Shown in pieces: positions 19,099 to 27,571 of a stretch of 64,000 nt of DNA (position 1 is the stretch's first letter; each line of letters opens with the position of its first letter). The translations under genes were made by a program, and so were the position numbers. The notes beneath the pieces are model-generated. The model was not told the DNA's origin. It was given only the letters and a program-made list of their open reading frames with translations, and did no database searches. The stretch is taken from the NCBI RefSeq assembly GCF_003600355.1, contig NZ_CP032416.1, positions 2,066,183 through 2,130,182 on the forward strand, in the 5' to 3' direction. This stretch comes from Clostridium fermenticellae. Its GTDB lineage: Bacteria; Bacillota; Clostridia; Clostridiales; Clostridiaceae.

Positions 19099-20091
19099 TT
19101 AAATAAAAATAATTACAATTATAAACACAATATAAAATATAAAATTAAAATACAATCTCTTATAATCCAAACAGTTTTTTCTAAGAGTTATCCATAGTGA
19201 AAAAATTGCTGTAAATGTTATAATTGCCGAAGCTATAAGATACTTATCGAGAAGCCACGGTGTAAACATAATGCCAAGTGCACTTGGAACTGTAGCCTGT
19301 ATCATCATAGAACCACTAATATTTAAAAGAGCCAGCTCTTCCTTTCCCTGTCTTACCCATATAACAGCATTCAATGTTTCTGGTAATTCTGTTGCTACAG
19401 GACTTAACAATAGCGAAACCATATGTGGAGACATTCCAAGTGAATTACTTAAAATACCTAAATTATGTACAAATATTTGTGAACCTATAAAAATAAGTAT
19501 AAGAGCTCCTATAGTCTGATATAAGATCAATGATTTTTTGGGTCTTACATCCTTAGGAAAAATTTTAAGAGGTTCCAGTTCTTCAGAAACTTCTATATTT
19601 TTTCCACTTATTTCTTTGTAGAAATAAATACCATAAGCTACTAAAAATAAAATTCCAAGCCAGGGCTTTATTGCAAAAGCCACAAGTCCCAGCGCAATTT
19701 TAAACACGAAAATACACATAAACCAAATTTGATCTCTAGATAATTTTTTACTATCAAATCTAATACACTGTCCTGATTTTCTTCTATTACTAAATACAAA
19801 AATGCTTATTCCGACAGTAGCATAAGCAATTGTACTCAATACAAGTGGCCCACCTAAAGCTGCCCCTATACCAATATCTTTTTGATTTGAATTTGTTCCA
19901 AAAACTACAGCCATGAAAGTTACAATGCTTTCAGGCAATGCTGTACCAAAAGCAGCTAAAACTGAACCTACTGCACTTTGAGATATACCAAAAGCCTTTC
20001 CAACCCATTCAATTCCATTTACAAAAAATTCGCAACTAAAATATATTAAAATCGCTGCCAGGATCATAATTATAATTGTTGATATTATCAT
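19099..20091 (-). CDS. CaCA-family cation exchanger, likely Mn2+/Ca2+ efflux
   Basis: 330 residues and about ten membrane segments with the two alpha-repeats of Na+/Ca2+ exchangers: AAFGTALPESIVTF in the first half and SPVATELPETLNAVIW in the second. Both acidic ion-binding Glu residues are present. A yybP-ykoY aptamer and terminator lie in its leader, so expression should rise with Mn2+, pointing to Mn2+ (or Ca2+) export rather than uptake. AAGGAGAG precedes ATG 20091. Confidence 0.9.
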   Translation of the reverse strand: MIISTIIIMILAAILIYFSCEFFVNGIEWVGKAFGISQSAVGSVLAAFGTALPESIVTFMAVVFGTNSNQKDIGIGAALGGPLVLSTIAYATVGISIFVFSNRRKSGQCIRFDSKKLSRDQIWFMCIFVFKIALGLVAFAIKPWLGILFLVAYGIYFYKEISGKNIEVSEELEPLKIFPKDVRPKKSLILYQTIGALILIFIGSQIFVHNLGILSNSLGMSPHMVSLLLSPVATELPETLNAVIWVRQGKEELALLNISGSMMIQATVPSALGIMFTPWLLDKYLIASAIITFTAIFSLWITLRKNCLDYKRLYFNFIFYIVFIIVIIFI

Positions 20092-20106
20092 TTTTCTCTC
20101 TCCTTA

Positions 20107-20156
20107 AACAAAAAAATAAAAAGACCTTAAGCATATTTGTGTATGCCAAAAGTCTC
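20107..20156 (-). terminator. riboswitch expression-platform terminator
   Basis: On the minus strand AGACTTTTGGCATA pairs with TATGCTTAAGGTCT, followed by TTTTTATTTTTTT. The 5' arm uses the 3' strand of the aptamer's closing helix, so ligand-stabilised aptamer would block the terminator: an ON switch. Confidence 0.85.
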
Positions 20157-20230
20157 GTTTCACTTTATGTGGATATTGCCAGGTATGTAACCACTATGTT
20201 GACAATATCTATCAAACTACTCCCCTTTGT
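20147..20230 (-). ncRNA. yybP-ykoY manganese riboswitch aptamer
   Basis: The minus strand carries the conserved AAAGGGGAGTAG at the 5' end, GTCAACATA, a GATATTGTC / GGCAATATC helix and the closing CGAGACTTTT. These are hallmarks of the yybP-ykoY class, which senses Mn2+. It stands directly upstream of a CaCA-type exchanger, one of the class's common targets. Confidence 0.88.
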
Positions 20231-20261
20231 AACTATATAACCACATTTTTTCATTATTGAC

Positions 20262-20290
20262 AGTATACTAAAATCATTTTTTTATGTCAA
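20262..20290 (-). promoter_or_regulatory. sigma-A promoter of the Mn2+ riboswitch/exchanger
   Basis: Minus strand TTGACA (20285-20290), 17-base spacer, TATACT (20262-20267), about 30 bases before the aptamer. Confidence 0.85.
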
Positions 20291-20358
20291 TGACAAACTA
20301 ATTTTTTTGATATCAATCATTTATATACCTCCATTTAATAAAATGAGAAGCTTTTTTA

Positions 20359-20805
20359 TTAAAGTTTTATATTCGCAGTAATCTTGTCCACTAATCTTAC
20401 AAATTCTTCTTGCTCTTCATTACTATCAAGAGAATCTATAATTTTCTCGAAAATCATTCTTTTATATTGTTCATGCTGATTTTGAACTTTCCTCCCCTTT
20501 TCAGTAAGTTCAACTCCATATGAACGTCTATCTCTATTCGAAATAATTCTTTTTATGTAATCTCTTTTCTCAAGCCTATCAATCATGCTAGTCATTGAAC
20601 TTTTAGGGACACTCAAAAAATCGCATATTTCCCTCAATATAATATCAGGTTTGTCATATACAATAGCTATTATTCCTATTTCGCGTGGAGTTAATTCTTT
20701 AAGTTCTTCAAATTGATCTGGAAGTGTAGTGTAATTCCCTATTTTAAACATTTTGTTCCAAGATTTCGTTAATAGTCCAACATATTTATCATCTTTGTCA
20801 TCCAT
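20359..20805 (-). CDS. MarR family transcriptional regulator
   Basis: 148 residues with a winged helix: LTPREIGIIAIVYDKPDIIL, the recognition helix region VPKSSMTSMIDRLEKRDYIKR, and the wing SNRDRRSYGVELTEKGRK. MarR proteins are dimeric repressors that respond to small ligands. It is isolated between the cation exchanger and a large non-coding repeat block, so its target is not evident; autoregulation is usual for the family. Confidence 0.9.
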   Translation of the reverse strand: MDDKDDKYVGLLTKSWNKMFKIGNYTTLPDQFEELKELTPREIGIIAIVYDKPDIILREICDFLSVPKSSMTSMIDRLEKRDYIKRIISNRDRRSYGVELTEKGRKVQNQHEQYKRMIFEKIIDSLDSNEEQEEFVRLVDKITANIKL

Positions 20806-20978
20806 TATATACCCTTACCCCCATGACTTATTTTATATTATAATTATTACAGGTATAATTAACTTATTTTATTATATAATTAAACTACATCGATTACAAA
20901 CTAAAATTAACATGAAGTTATACTTATTGTACTAAAAATGCATATATTGCGTATTAAGCATTGATCATAGATATATGG

Positions 20979-21229
20979 GGCTATAAGAACAAACTAGCCT
21001 TATACGTAAGGGTGCAATAACAAAACTCAGCACGTTAAAAAGTTTTAACAGTTCTAAGCTTGTATTTTGGAAATTTAAGCAGATTATATAAACTCGTAAA
21101 ACTCAGACATATATAATCTACTAAAATTTCCTAAAATACTTCGCTAAGAACTGTAAAAAAACTTTTTAAATGTGCTTTCATTTTGTTATTGCACCCCCAC
21201 GTATAAGTCCAGTTTGTCCTTATAAGTTA
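20979..21229. repeat. palindromic element copy 3
   Basis: Complementary ends CTATAAGAACAAACT and AGTTTGTCCTTATA, then TTATACGTAAGGGTGCAATA against TATTGCACCCCCACGTATAA, with the family's tip hairpin AGATTATATAAACTCG...TATATAATCTACT. It lies in the left arm of the composite. Confidence 0.85.
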
Positions 21230-22288
21230 TATACTTAAATCAATAAATGCTTTATATACTAATAAAAGTATATAAATAATTATATAACTTTATGTAAACT
21301 TGATAAATATGATTTCTCCTTTAAGGATTTATGGCGATAGCCATATTGATTTATACTATAATTGCAGTTTTAGACATCTGTTAAGATAACTAAAAAAGTC
21401 TGAATAACCTGTAATTCAAATAGTATATTCAGAACTTTAAGATCTTTTTGAGCATAAAAGATATTTAACTAAAATTTTAGATAAATGAAATGATTCCAGG
21501 ACGGTTAGTCCTATTGAATTATTTAAATTTAAATGTGAGTTTTACTATATACCCGGGAAGTTAATGTCCTAATAATTAAATTAGTACAGTCACTACTATA
21601 AACTTAAAGAAGGAAGGCTGTAAGCCTTCAAGCCCGTTAGGGCGTTCTGTTTTTCTTGTGAAGGGCAGGCTATTTTAATTTTAGATATATTTAATCTTCT
21701 ACCGGGAAAAATTTCGTTATTTATTATAACTTCTGTAGTTTTAAAATATCCCTCCGGGATTAATACTATGTATACAAGGACTACGTCCGTAAAATCTTTA
21801 TAAAGAGAATACAATCATGGAAATTATAATGTAAGTTGGCGAATACTATACAAGAAAATGAGTGAGATTATATATGATTTAGGTTTAAATGGAGTAAAGG
21901 ACTTTTAAATCAATATGGCTATCGCCATAAACCCTTAAAGGCGAAATTATATTCAGAAAGTTTATCAAATTTACATAAAGTTATAAAATCACTTATATAT
22001 TTTTATTGGTATGTTAAGTATTTGATGTAAACATAAGTAGAATTCTTACGTAGTAGGATACTGTAAGGCCGAAGACACATCTAAAACTTTTCTATAAATT
22101 TTGACAAAGTGCTGTGAAAAACCTTAAAGTCCCGGATATCATTTAAAATATGATCTTATTCAGGCTTTTTTAATTACTTCAATATATGTTTAAGATTGTA
22201 ATTATAGTATAAATTACAAGGGCTAATCGCCCTAGAACCCTTGAAGGTGATATTTCGCTTATTAAGCATATAACCTGGTTTAAATATA

Positions 22289-22543
22289 TAGCTTATAAGG
22301 ACAAACTCAACTCACACCGCAGAGGTATACTCACAAACTCCGGCACCCTAAAAAAGTTTTAACATCTCTAAGCTTGTCTTTTAAAAATTTAAACAGATTA
22401 TATAAACTCGCTTTGCTCAAACATATATAATCTACTAAAATTTTTCTAAAAGACTTCGCCAAGAGATGTAAAAAACTTTTTAGATGTGCCTTCAGTTTCC
22501 AAGTATACCTCTGCGATGTGAGTTGAGTTTGTCCTTATAACCA
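22289..22543. repeat. palindromic element copy 4
   Basis: Nearly perfect outer arms of about 38 bases (TTATAAGGACAAACTCAACT at the left, its complement at the right) and the same tip hairpin as copies 1-3. It lies in the right arm of the composite. Confidence 0.87.
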
Positions 22544-22720
22544 TATATCTATGATCAATGCTTAATACGCAATATATGCAATTTGTATGTTATAATTATA
22601 ATATCAACTTACTTAAAGAGATAATTGTAAAGTTAGATTGGAAGTGAAAACATATCAAACATTCACAGCAAATTATGCCATTTAAATTTAAAGAATTAAT
22701 TTACAGAGGAGCAGTTATAT

Positions 22721-23347
22721 ATGAAACAAAATTACGCAAAAATAGTAGTACAGGGTTCTCCAATAACAAAATCAAACTTCAAACTTTCAAATGCAAAAGG
22801 AAGGGCTATTCTTCCATACAATTCTGGTAAATATCATGATAGATATGCAATATATGAAGAAGAAATAGCATATGAAGCAAGATCTCAAAATCCAGGTTTG
22901 ACATTAAAAGAATCCTTAATTGCATTATTAAAGGTATATTACAAAAGCCAAAAGAGACATCCTGATACAACAAATATAACAAAAAGTATATTTGATGGTA
23001 TAGAAAAAAGCGGTCTAATCATAAATGATGCTCAAATAAGAAGATTAATAATAGAGGAATTTTATGATAAGGAAAACCCACGATTTGAACTAGAATTATT
23101 CTGTGAAAGTGACTATGAAATGAACTTTAAAATATGCAGAAAAGAATTGAGCAGTAAACCAATTAACTACTCTCCTCCATCAAACAAAAAATTTGCGAAA
23201 TACAAAGCAAACAACATAAAGAGCCAACCAGACCAAAATAAAATGTGCTGTAATATATGCGGAAAGCCTATAAATAATAATGATATAATTACTGCAAACA
23301 AAGGTTCACTTATCATATGTAAGGAATGCTTTAAAAATTTATTTTAA
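22721..23347 (+). CDS. RusA-like Holliday junction resolvase with C-terminal zinc ribbon
   Basis: 208 residues. The first ~130 resemble RusA endonucleases, including the acidic/basic signature RHPDTTNITKSIFDGIEKSG followed by NDAQIRRL. The C-terminal ~40 residues carry CNICGKPI and CKECFKNLF, a four-cysteine zinc ribbon that classical RusA lacks. RusA-type enzymes cut four-way junctions and are usually phage-borne; here the gene is alone beside the large inverted-repeat composite. A GAGGAG site precedes ATG 22721. Confidence 0.8.
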   Translation: MKQNYAKIVVQGSPITKSNFKLSNAKGRAILPYNSGKYHDRYAIYEEEIAYEARSQNPGLTLKESLIALLKVYYKSQKRHPDTTNITKSIFDGIEKSGLIINDAQIRRLIIEEFYDKENPRFELELFCESDYEMNFKICRKELSSKPINYSPPSNKKFAKYKANNIKSQPDQNKMCCNICGKPINNNDIITANKGSLIICKECFKNLF

Positions 23348-23383
23348 AAAGGATATCTCACGTAATCTGGGACATCCTTTTCT
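23345..23383. terminator. bidirectional terminator
   Basis: AAAAAGGATATC pairs with GACATCCTTTT between the convergent RusA-like gene and the DUF1667 gene, with A/T runs on both sides. Confidence 0.75.
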
Positions 23384-23402
23384 CTTACTCACAGTTTTCA
23401 AA

Positions 23403-23768
23403 CTATTTTGCTACAATGTTTTTTGTAGCTATAATATTAACACCCGTACCAAGTATATCCTTAACTATTACATCACCTATTTTAACTGGTGCCTCAACTT
23501 TAATGTCTTTTAATGCCTTTACACAATCAAATATTTTTGCCTTTGGAATATCATGTTCAGTCTTAACTGGTACAACATCTATTGCTCCGTTTTTTACACT
23601 CACAGATGAAGTTACTATTCTAGTAGGATTTACACATTCCTTTTTACCATACTCTTCTCCTCTTTTACAGGTATTACCTGTAACTTCTATAACCTTTTTT
23701 CCATCTAATTTAACCTGAAGCTGGCATCCCATAGGACATCCTATACAAACTAAATCTCTTATATCCAT
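23403..23768 (-). CDS. DUF1667 protein, third component of the G3P dehydrogenase operon
   Basis: 121 residues. The N-terminus has DLVCIGCPMGCQLQVKL and later GNTCKRGEEYGKKEC, a cysteine pattern suggesting an iron-sulfur site. DUF1667 proteins are encoded with a GlpA-like dehydrogenase and a pyridine-nucleotide-disulfide-type flavoprotein in many clostridia, exactly as here. It probably acts as a small electron-transfer subunit replacing GlpC (inference). It follows the flavoprotein gene by 5 bases. Confidence 0.85.
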   Translation of the reverse strand: MDIRDLVCIGCPMGCQLQVKLDGKKVIEVTGNTCKRGEEYGKKECVNPTRIVTSSVSVKNGAIDVVPVKTEHDIPKAKIFDCVKALKDIKVEAPVKIGDVIVKDILGTGVNIIATKNIVAK

Positions 23769-23773
23769 AAAAA

Positions 23774-25033
23774 TTACTCTCCTTCAACTTTAATGATTAT
23801 TTTTTTACAGTCACTGTACTTATCAAAAACTGCTTTTGTAAGCTTAACATTTTCCATCTCACCTGGTGTAAGAATTCTTTTCTTTATATGCATTTCTCTC
23901 TTATCGCCAAAATAAACGCTGATAAAATTATCTCTATAAACACTTCCAACTCTAAATCTAACATCTAAAACTTTTTCTATGTTTTCTGGATTTACATATT
24001 TAGGTACCGTATATCTTACACCATCTGTGGCTATAATTTCTATTTTTTCACCATTAAATCTCTTACCATTTACATACTTAGCTGCATTTTTCCCGGCGTT
24101 ATAACTTTCAAGTGTAACATTATCAACAAGATCATGTACATGAAGAACATTACCACATGCAAATATACCTTCAATATTAGTTTCAAGACTTTCATCTACC
24201 TCTGGTCCACTCGTTACATTAGATAATTTCACATTTGCCTTCCTTGAAAGTTCATTTTCAGGTAAAAGGCCTACTGAAAGAAGTATTGTATCGCATTTTA
24301 TATATTCTTCTGTATCAGCTATAGGTTTTCTATCTTCACCAACTTTAGCAATTGTTACACCTTCAACCCTGCTTTTTCCCTTTATATTCGTTATTGTATG
24401 ACTTAATTTAAGTGGTATATTAAAATCATCCAGACATTGAACTATATTCCTTTTTAACCCACTTGAATATGGCATAAGTTCAACTACAGCCTTAACCTTA
24501 GCACCCTCTAATGTCATTCTCCTTGCCATTATAAGCCCGATATCCCCGGACCCAAGTATTACAACTTCTTTTCCGGGCATATAACCTTCAACATTTACGA
24601 ATTTTTGAGCTGTTCCGGCAGTATATATACCAGCACACCTACTGCCAGGTATATTTATTGCTCCTCTTGGTCTTTCTCTGCAGCCCATTGCTAGAATTAT
24701 TGACCTTGCCTTTATCTCTATAATTCCATCTTCTTCATTAACAGCTGTAATTTCTTTTTTATCATTTATATTAAGAACCATTGTATTTAACTTATATGGG
24801 ATCTTTAAATCAATCGCTTTATCTATGAATCTTTGTGCATATTCAGGACCTGTTAATTCTTCCTTGAACGTATGAAGTCCAAATCCATTATGAATACACT
24901 GATTTAAAATTCCACCTAATTGATCTTCTCTTTCCAATATCAAAATATCATCTATGCCTTCCTCTTTAGCCGAGATGGCTGCTGCGAGTCCCGCAGGGCC
25001 TCCTCCTATTACAACTATATCATATGATTGCAT
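23774..25033 (-). CDS. FAD/NAD(P)-dependent oxidoreductase, G3P dehydrogenase subunit
   Basis: 419 residues with two dinucleotide-binding domains: FAD site VVIGGGPAGLAAAISAKE at residues 6-23 and NAD site VVILGSGDIGLIMARRMTLE near 150, plus the C-terminal FAD clamp GIFACGNVLHVHDLVD. It probably passes electrons from the GlpA-like subunit to NAD(P) or a carrier. It lies 48 bases after the GlpA-like gene. Confidence 0.88.
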   Translation of the reverse strand: MQSYDIVVIGGGPAGLAAAISAKEEGIDDILILEREDQLGGILNQCIHNGFGLHTFKEELTGPEYAQRFIDKAIDLKIPYKLNTMVLNINDKKEITAVNEEDGIIEIKARSIILAMGCRERPRGAINIPGSRCAGIYTAGTAQKFVNVEGYMPGKEVVILGSGDIGLIMARRMTLEGAKVKAVVELMPYSSGLKRNIVQCLDDFNIPLKLSHTITNIKGKSRVEGVTIAKVGEDRKPIADTEEYIKCDTILLSVGLLPENELSRKANVKLSNVTSGPEVDESLETNIEGIFACGNVLHVHDLVDNVTLESYNAGKNAAKYVNGKRFNGEKIEIIATDGVRYTVPKYVNPENIEKVLDVRFRVGSVYRDNFISVYFGDKREMHIKKRILTPGEMENVKLTKAVFDKYSDCKKIIIKVEGE

Positions 25034-25081
25034 TTTTAACCCTCCATATAAAATCGGTTTTTAATAGTTCATAACTATAAA

Positions 25082-26518
25082 CTAAATATCCTCTTTATTT
25101 TTACCACATAGTATATTAGAATTCTTGCCATATTTAGTTATACTTCTAGGATCGACTTTAAGTTCTCTAGACAAAATATCAACTAACCTCGTTGAACAAA
25201 AACCACACTGACATCTACCCATTCCAGCTCTAGTTCTTCTCTTTATACCATCTAAATTTCTAGCGCCTAATGGCCTCTGTATTGAATTTACAATTTCACC
25301 TTCTGTAACAGTTTCACATCTACACACTATTTTACCATATCTATGATCTTGTGCTATAAGTTTCTTTCTATCTTCATTTGTCATTTTCCTAAATTTTGGT
25401 ATTCCCTTTCTTATAGGATTAAACTTATCATTTTTTTCAGGGTGTAATTTAAGGACAACAATTTCTTCAATCATTTTAGCTATTGCAGGTGAACTTGACA
25501 GTCCTGGTGATTCAATTCCTGCTGCATTTATAAAGTTTTCAGCATCTTTTGCTTCTCCAATTATAAAATCCCCGGATATTGGATGGGCTCTTAACCCCGA
25601 GAATGAAGTTATAACCTGTCTTACAGGTATTGACTTTACACTAAAGGAGGCTTTACTAAGTATCTCATTTATTCCCTCACTGGTTGTATTTAAATCATCC
25701 TTATCATCTACATCTACCGCATTCGGTCCAACCAAAAGATTTCCGTCAATAGTTGGTGTAATTAGAACGCCTTTTCCCATTTTAGTTGGAAGCTGAAATA
25801 TAGTCTTTGCTACAGTATTTCCAACAGCCTTGTCAAAAAGACAGTATTCTCCCTTCCTCGGTATTATCTTTATTTTATTTTTACTTACCATATTATTTAT
25901 CTCATCTGCATAAACTCCAGCAGTATTTATTACAAATTTAGTTTCTATTGTTCCTTTGTTGGTAATCACAGTATACTTTCCATCTTTCTTATCTATTGAA
26001 TTAACTTTAGAATCAAATTTAAATTCAGCGCCATTAGTAAAAGCATTCTCTGCTAATGCAATTGTCATTTCATATGGACAAACTATACCTCCAGTCGGAG
26101 CAAATAGAGCTCCTACAACACTTTCAGATAGATTTGGCTCCATAGACCTTACTTTGTCACCATCCAATATCTCAAGATCAGGTACACCATTCTTCCTGCC
26201 TTGTTCTTTTAATTTACGGAGCTTACCTAAATCCTTCTCATCAAAGCACAATACGAATGATCCATTTCTTTTAAAAGGAAAATCAAGTTCTTTTGAAAGT
26301 TTATCAAACATTGCGTTTCCCTCTGCATTCAACTTACCTTTTAAAGTACCAGGTTTAGCATCAAATCCTGCATGCACTATAGCGCTATTGGCTTTGGTTG
26401 TACCACTTGCTACATCAGCTTCTTTTTCTATAACACATATTCTAAGCTTATATTTTGATAGTTCTCTAGCTATTGCAGAACCTATTACACCAGATCCTAT
26501 AATTGTTACATCAAACAT
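25082..26518 (-). CDS. anaerobic glycerol-3-phosphate dehydrogenase, GlpA-like
   Basis: 478 residues. The N-terminal DAO-type FAD domain (TIIGSGVIGSAIARELSKY, then GTTKANSAIVHAGFDAKPG) is followed by a C-terminal BFD-like [2Fe-2S] domain with IVCRCETVTEGEIV and GMGRCQCGFCSTRLVDIL. It oxidises sn-glycerol 3-phosphate to dihydroxyacetone phosphate. It is first in a three-gene operon with its own promoter and an attenuator-type leader; GAGGGGG lies 7 bases before ATG 26518. Confidence 0.88.
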   Translation of the reverse strand: MFDVTIIGSGVIGSAIARELSKYKLRICVIEKEADVASGTTKANSAIVHAGFDAKPGTLKGKLNAEGNAMFDKLSKELDFPFKRNGSFVLCFDEKDLGKLRKLKEQGRKNGVPDLEILDGDKVRSMEPNLSESVVGALFAPTGGIVCPYEMTIALAENAFTNGAEFKFDSKVNSIDKKDGKYTVITNKGTIETKFVINTAGVYADEINNMVSKNKIKIIPRKGEYCLFDKAVGNTVAKTIFQLPTKMGKGVLITPTIDGNLLVGPNAVDVDDKDDLNTTSEGINEILSKASFSVKSIPVRQVITSFSGLRAHPISGDFIIGEAKDAENFINAAGIESPGLSSSPAIAKMIEEIVVLKLHPEKNDKFNPIRKGIPKFRKMTNEDRKKLIAQDHRYGKIVCRCETVTEGEIVNSIQRPLGARNLDGIKRRTRAGMGRCQCGFCSTRLVDILSRELKVDPRSITKYGKNSNILCGKNKEDI

Positions 26519-26545
26519 TTAAATACCCCCTCAAAACAAATAAAA

Positions 26546-26592
26546 AAAGAGCCAATTTTAAGATATAACATACCTCAAAATTGGCTCTCTTA
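26546..26592 (-). terminator. leader terminator (attenuator) of the G3P dehydrogenase operon
   Basis: On the minus strand AGAGAGCCAATTTTGAG pairs with CTTAAAATTGGCTCTTTTT, followed by a T-run, between the promoter and the GlpA-like start. The sequence just before it, AAGGCAGAG, resembles AAGGTAGAG at the same place in the glpT leader, suggesting shared antitermination, as known for GlpP. Confidence 0.8.
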
Positions 26593-26630
26593 TACTCTGC
26601 CTTAAAACATATCTTTATTAAATTACTTAT

Positions 26631-26659
26631 AGTATAGCACATAAAAAATAAGTCTTCAA
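26631..26659 (-). promoter_or_regulatory. sigma-A promoter of the G3P dehydrogenase operon
   Basis: Minus strand TTGAAG (26654-26659), 17-base spacer, TATACT (26631-26636). Transcription should start near 26624, leaving a leader of about 105 bases. Confidence 0.8.
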
Positions 26660-26687
26660 TATGCATATAATAAAATACTTAATATAT

Positions 26688-27542
26688 TTATACATTGTTC
26701 TGCAGTTTACAAGCTTTTATGACATGCTTTACGAGGACAGACGTTGTTACAGATCCAACCCCTGATGGAACTGGAGTTATCATCGAAGCTTTATTGAAAC
26801 ACCTATCAGTATTTACATCACCGCATAATTTTCCATTACTACAAATATTTATACCAACATCTATTACAATTGCACCCTCTTTAATATAACTCTCATCAAT
26901 CATATTGGCTTTTCCAACTCCAACTATAACTATATCGGCCTTCGAAGAAAACATAGAAATATCCCTGGTTTGCGAATGACATATTGTAACTGTTGCATTT
27001 TCATTTAAAAGCAGTATCGATATTGGTTTTCCAACAAGCATTGACCTGCCTATTATAACGACATTCTTTCCAGCTATATCTACATTATAATACTTTAATA
27101 TTTCCATTACTGCTGACGGTGTACATGGTACAAAACCGGTATTATCATTTTCCATTAACTTTGCGACATTAATAGGACTCAGGCAATCAATATCCTTTTC
27201 CGGAGATATTATGTACTTTATATTATCTTCACTTAACTGCTTAGGAAGAGGTCTAAACACAAGTATACCATTTACTGATTTATCATCGTTTAACTTTTTT
27301 ATTTCTGCTATAAACTCTTCTTCAGATATACTACCGGGAAATTTCTTTACTTCCATTTCTATTCCCACTTTAGAACATCTTTTAAATGCCCCTCTCTCAT
27401 AGGATAGATCACTTTCATTTTCTCCAACCCTAACTGCCACAAGCTTTGGAATTATATTTCTTTCTTTTAATTCTTTAACCTCTAGAATTATACCTTCACT
27501 TATGGAATCTGCAACTGGCTTTCCTTTAATAATAGCCCCCAT
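26688..27542 (-). CDS. folD: methylene-THF dehydrogenase/methenyl-THF cyclohydrolase
   Basis: 284 residues, the standard FolD length. The N-terminal catalytic lobe has YERGAFKRCSKVGIE (Tyr/Lys region) and LVFRPLPKQL; the NADP domain has VIIGRSMLVGKPISILLLN, CHSQT and DVGIN. It works in one-carbon metabolism on tetrahydrofolate in the cytosol. It is last in the fhs-fchA-folD operon, the order of the methyl branch of the Wood-Ljungdahl pathway and of purine/glycine fermentation. Confidence 0.95.
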   Translation of the reverse strand: MGAIIKGKPVADSISEGIILEVKELKERNIIPKLVAVRVGENESDLSYERGAFKRCSKVGIEMEVKKFPGSISEEEFIAEIKKLNDDKSVNGILVFRPLPKQLSEDNIKYIISPEKDIDCLSPINVAKLMENDNTGFVPCTPSAVMEILKYYNVDIAGKNVVIIGRSMLVGKPISILLLNENATVTICHSQTRDISMFSSKADIVIVGVGKANMIDESYIKEGAIVIDVGINICSNGKLCGDVNTDRCFNKASMITPVPSGVGSVTTSVLVKHVIKACKLQNNV

Positions 27543-27571
27543 TACAAAAAATCTCCTTTACATATAGAAAT

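Larger units (their letters stand above)
20939..22580. repeat. 1.64 kb composite of nested inverted repeats
   Basis: Perfect 40-base inverted repeats (20939-20978 and 22541-22580) bound the block. Just inside each end sits a palindromic element, and deeper inside are roughly 100-base imperfect inverted repeats (21252-21352 and 21907-22017) with a third, shorter relative near 22170-22260. The centre (21590-21800) is full of short hairpins such as GAAGGCTGTAAGCCTTC and GCCCGTTAGGGC. I see no protein gene with a ribosome-binding site in 20806-22720. Confidence 0.85.

Noticed and set aside
21596-21814. 72-codon minus-strand frame in the centre of the inverted-repeat composite
   Set aside because: It runs through short hairpins, has no ribosome-binding site and looks like no protein family.
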